From positions 1 through 8,816 of the forward strand of contig JAUYIQ010000034.1 in assembly GCA_030688205.1 (NCBI GenBank): a DNA stretch of 8,816 nucleotides, written 5' to 3'. The stretch is from Candidatus Curtissbacteria bacterium (lineage in GTDB: Bacteria > Patescibacteriota > Microgenomatia > Curtissbacterales > GWA2-41-24). A program made the translations under genes and the position numbers. The notes below the pieces were generated by a model. That model ran no database searches. It was not told the origin of the DNA and worked only from the letters and a program-made list of their open reading frames with translations. Positions 7,457 through 8,816 of this stretch are shown one piece after another (positions within the stretch are counted from its first letter, which is position 1; every line of letters starts with the position of its first letter).

Positions 7457-7684
7457 TTACGTCTGACTAAAAGGCAAAAGAGCCATGAATCTTGCCCTTT
7501 TGATTCCTTTTGTAACTTGTCTTTGATGCTTGGCACAAACACCTGTTTTTGCACGACCCAATATTTTCCCTCTTTCAGAAAGATGTTTCCGCAGCAAAAC
7601 CACGTCTTTGTAATCCACAGTTATATCTGCCTTACACAAAGGACAATTCTTGGCTCTTCCTAGTCTGATTGTTGGTCTTGGCAT
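7457..7684 (-). CDS. rpsR: Small ribosomal subunit protein bS18, zinc-binding type
   Basis: 30S platform protein that pairs with bS6. The 75-aa sequence has the family core: DYKDVVLLRKHLSERGKIL (24-42), TGVCAKHQRQV (47-57) and IKRARFMALLPF (61-72). Cys14, Cys17, Cys50 and His53 form a likely C3H zinc site (CPLC and GVCAKH), the C+ form; the E. coli protein lacks this full set. It follows ssb on the same strand after a 41-bp AT-rich gap, as in the classic rpsF-ssb-rpsR order. rplI (bL9), the usual next gene, is missing. No Shine-Dalgarno site is seen before ATG 7684, so translation may depend on coupling to ssb or use a start without one. Confidence 0.97.
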   Translation of the reverse strand: MPRPTIRLGRAKNCPLCKADITVDYKDVVLLRKHLSERGKILGRAKTGVCAKHQRQVTKGIKRARFMALLPFSQT

Positions 7685-7687
7685 ATC

Positions 7688-7725
7688 AAATAATTTTCAA
7701 TTTACAATTTTAAATTTTCAATTCC
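7688..7725. repeat. Third copy-like AT-rich repeat stretch, between ssb and rpsR
   Basis: The gap contains AATTTTCAATTTACAATTTT-type sequence, related in wording to the spacers at 3441-3556 and 7382-7456 (TTTACAATTTACAATT at about 3449-3462 is the closest). I found no exact match longer than about a dozen bases here, so this is a weaker member. It fills the whole ssb-rpsR intergenic gap. Confidence 0.4.
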
Positions 7726-8280
7726 TCAAAATGGCAAGTCTTCCAAATCTATATCTTCTTTTGCACTGTCAACAACCGGTGCTTCTTCCTTTTCAGCAGC
7801 TTTGACTGCGGGCTTTGCTTGCCCTTCAGGGTGAACCTTCTGGGTGAACCCCGAGTCTCGGGGGGAACTCTTCTCTGACTTTACCCCTTTTGTATCATCA
7901 TCACTCGTACGAGGCACATATTCTTCACCATATGCTTCTTTTCTCGAATCCAAAATCCTCATGTCATCAATCACAACTTCGGTAGTCTGTCTGTTCTGCC
8001 CGTCCGGTGTTTCCCAACTCCTCGTCTGAAGCCTTCCTTCTACGTAAACCTTGCGTCCTTTTGTCAAAAGCTGCGAACAAAGTTCTGCCAATTTATTCCA
8101 GGAGACAATCTTAATAAATTCTGCTTCTTCTTTTTTAGTTCCATCAGAAGCCACATAAGTTCTGTTTGTTGCCAGACCAAAAGAACAGACGGCAGCACCT
8201 GAGGGTGTGTATCTAAGTTCCGGATCTCTAGTGAGGTTACCGATTAGAAGTACTTTATTAAGCGAAGCACGACTGCCCAT
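7726..8280 (-). CDS. ssb: Single-stranded DNA-binding protein
   Basis: Coats ssDNA in replication, repair and recombination. Residues 6-110 form the OB fold: LNKVLLIGNLTRDPELRYTP (7-26), then FIKIVSWNKLAELC, KGRKVYVEGRLQTRSW and VVIDDMRIL. Trp60 and Trp89 sit at ssDNA-stacking positions. Residues about 111-172 are a disordered, charged linker. The last residues, DIDLEDLPF, are the acidic tip that recruits partner proteins, like DDDIPF in E. coli. The stop is TGA, which shows TGA is not recoded here. The linker includes an in-frame repeat related to the rpsF tail (7813-7866). AAGAAAGGA lies 10 bases before ATG 8280, the only clear Shine-Dalgarno site in the window. Second gene of rpsF-ssb-rpsR. 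Confidence 0.97.
   Translation of the reverse strand: MGSRASLNKVLLIGNLTRDPELRYTPSGAAVCSFGLATNRTYVASDGTKKEEAEFIKIVSWNKLAELCSQLLTKGRKVYVEGRLQTRSWETPDGQNRQTTEVVIDDMRILDSRKEAYGEEYVPRTSDDDTKGVKSEKSSPRDSGFTQKVHPEGQAKPAVKAAEKEEAPVVDSAKEDIDLEDLPF
7813..7866 (-). repeat. In-frame coding repeat in the ssb linker, with palindrome and 13-bp tandem repeat
   Basis: This 54-bp segment encodes SPRDSG ... PEGQAK of the linker. Its two ends match the 27-bp element of the rpsF tail in the same strand and reading frame (minus-strand CGAGACTC at one end, CAAGCAAAG at the other), with exactly 27 extra bases between. Inside are TTCAGGGTGAACC (7825-7837) and TTCTGGGTGAACC (7838-7850), a tandem 13-bp duplication with one mismatch, and a perfect 7-bp-arm palindrome CCCCGAG-T-CTCGGGG at 7849-7863. 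It is clearly more GC-rich than the surrounding gene. Confidence 0.65.
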
Positions 8281-8300
8281 ATTATAAATTTCCTTTCTTA
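8281..8300 (-). promoter_or_regulatory. Ribosome binding site of ssb
   Basis: Read on the minus strand, AAGAAAGGA is followed by about 10 bases and then ATG 8280. It is the only convincing Shine-Dalgarno site in the window and supports ATG 8280 as the start. A TATAAT also directly abuts the ATG but is too close to act as a promoter for this start. Confidence 0.6.
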
Positions 8301-8308
8301 GCGCTGAA

Positions 8309-8351
8309 CTTAATATCAGATTTTAATGAAATTAAAAGGCTGATATTTAAG
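8309..8351 (-). promoter_or_regulatory. Long hairpin in the rpsF-ssb intercistronic RNA
   Basis: CTTAATATCAG (8309-8319) pairs with CTGATATTTAAG (8340-8351) with one bulged T; inside, TTTTAAT (8321-8327) pairs with ATTAAAA (8331-8337) around a GAA triloop. The two stems are joined by an asymmetric internal loop, A on one side and GG on the other. GCGC at 8301-8304 and 8355-8358 could extend it. On the minus strand it lies after the rpsF stop and just before the ssb ribosome binding site. There is no U-tract typical of a strong terminator. It may protect the mRNA, partly terminate, or regulate; the S6:S18 complex is known to bind an rpsF leader RNA in other bacteria, but I do not see that motif's sequence here. 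Confidence 0.6.
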
Positions 8352-8371
8352 CTCGCGCGACTTCCCATATG

Positions 8372-8816
8372 TTACTTTTTCTTTGCCTTTATTCCCTTTG
8401 CTTGCACTGAGTCTCGAAGTGATACTTTTGTCCCCTTTACCTCTTTTACTTTTGCTTCCACCTTAACTTTAGCTTGCCCTGACCCTGGAAGGGAAACTTT
8501 TTTCTCTTCTACCTCAGGTTTATCTTCTGATTCCTCAACCTTTGTCCCCTTTGTTACCTTTGAACCCTTTGAGCCCTTTGATTCTTTGACTCTTGTTATA
8601 AGATACCTTAATACCAGATCTTGCTCAAGCTTTATCATTGTAAGAAGTGACTGTGGAACATCTGAAGATGCAGAAAAAGTATAAATAGCGTACTCACCCT
8701 CCACCTGTTTGGCAATCTGATACGCCAAGGGCTTTTTTCCTAGTCTCTCTGTCTTTAGATTAGAAACTTTTGCATCCGTGAGGAAACTCTCGAGCTTTTT
8801 GAAAAAGCCTTCTGCC
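8372..8816 (-). CDS. rpsF: Small ribosomal subunit protein bS6, N-terminus outside window, long basic tail
   Basis: 30S platform protein, partner of bS18. The frame is open to the window edge and the TTG at 8728 is an internal Leu, not the start: the upstream codons TERLGKKPLAYQI are the typical S6 core (compare GKRKLAYEI in the family). About 147 residues are visible; the first 20 or so are missing. The fold ends near residue 77 of the visible part (LVLRYLITRVK). The rest, about 70 residues, is a low-complexity Lys/Gly/Ser/Val/Glu tail: KGSKGSKVTKGTK, an acidic patch, then two copies of a VSLxxSxQAK unit and KKK at the end. A C-terminal extension on S6 is known in other bacteria (E. coli adds glutamates after translation), but this one is unusually long and repeat-built. 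First visible gene of rpsF-ssb-rpsR. Confidence 0.95.
   Translation of the reverse strand, partial: AEGFFKKLESFLTDAKVSNLKTERLGKKPLAYQIAKQVEGEYAIYTFSASSDVPQSLLTMIKLEQDLVLRYLITRVKESKGSKGSKVTKGTKVEESEDKPEVEEKKVSLPGSGQAKVKVEAKVKEVKGTKVSLRDSVQAKGIKAKKK
8396..8422 (-). repeat. Coding repeat unit A in the rpsF tail (encodes SLRDSVQAK)
   Basis: A 27-bp unit. On the minus strand it contains CGAGACTC and CAAGCAAAG, both also present in frame in the ssb linker repeat (7813-7866). It aligns codon by codon with unit B at 8468-8494. CACT/AGTG and GAG/CTC arms give it a weak palindromic core. Confidence 0.6.
8468..8494 (-). repeat. Coding repeat unit B in the rpsF tail (encodes SLPGSGQAK)
   Basis: A 27-bp unit that aligns in frame with unit A (8396-8422): serine codon, CTT, a CxA codon, G-starting codon, TCA, GxG, CAA, GCx, AAx. 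Preceded like unit A by Lys-Val codons. It also resembles the CAAGCAAAG end of the ssb linker repeat. Confidence 0.55.
8539..8580 (-). repeat. 9-bp imperfect tandem repeat coding for (KG[S/T])n in the rpsF tail
   Basis: CCTTTG occurs five times at exact 9-base spacing (8539, 8548, 8557, 8566, 8575) with variable triplets between. On the minus strand it encodes SKGSKGSKVTKGTK. The period is a multiple of three, so copy number can change without breaking the gene. Confidence 0.85.

Noticed and set aside
8728..8728. TTG at 8728 as the start of rpsF
   Set aside because: The upstream codons encode the conserved S6 core (TERLGKKPLAYQI), so the gene begins beyond the window edge.

Overview
The window most likely comes from a Patescibacteria/CPR bacterium; Katanobacteria or Microgenomates would fit, but I cannot fix the phylum from sequence alone. 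Reasons: compact AT-leaning genes, almost no Shine-Dalgarno sites, several extended -10 promoters lying only a few bases before the start codon, a CPR-like zinc-type S18, a shortened RF1 and a shortened HisRS, and no rplI (bL9) after rpsR where most bacteria carry it. The genetic code looks standard: ssb ends in the usual acidic DLPF tip and then TGA, so UGA is read as stop.

Layout. Two gene blocks converge near base 5000. The plus-strand block (1-4981) has the 3' part of a membrane-anchored surface protein, hisS (histidyl-tRNA synthetase without its anticodon-binding domain), a divergent sigma-70 family factor, rpmE (bL31), prfA (RF1) and a DedA-family membrane protein. The minus-strand block, read from the right edge, has rpsF (bS6, 5' end cut by the window), ssb and rpsR (bS18), which is the canonical replication/translation cluster, then a carboxy-terminal processing protease (S41, Ctp) and an HtrA/DegP-type serine protease. 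The blocks meet at a heptanucleotide tandem repeat that encodes the last residues and the stop codon of the DedA gene.

How the genes work together. Most are housekeeping: translation (HisRS, bL31, RF1, bS6, bS18), ssDNA binding (SSB) and transcription initiation (sigma). The two membrane-anchored PDZ proteases and the DedA protein serve the envelope: quality control or processing of exported proteins and probably undecaprenyl-phosphate recycling. There is no defence system, CRISPR array, IS element, tRNA or rRNA.

Most worth a second look: (1) HisRS ending just after motif 3; (2) a sigma factor with changed residues at both -10 and -35 recognition positions; (3) a short in-frame coding repeat shared by the disordered tails of rpsF and ssb, including a perfect GC-rich palindrome; (4) the 7-bp repeat over the dedA stop; (5) probable leaderless promoters; (6) an AT-rich intergenic repeat family; (7) a long hairpin between rpsF and ssb. 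I found no clear new multigene system.
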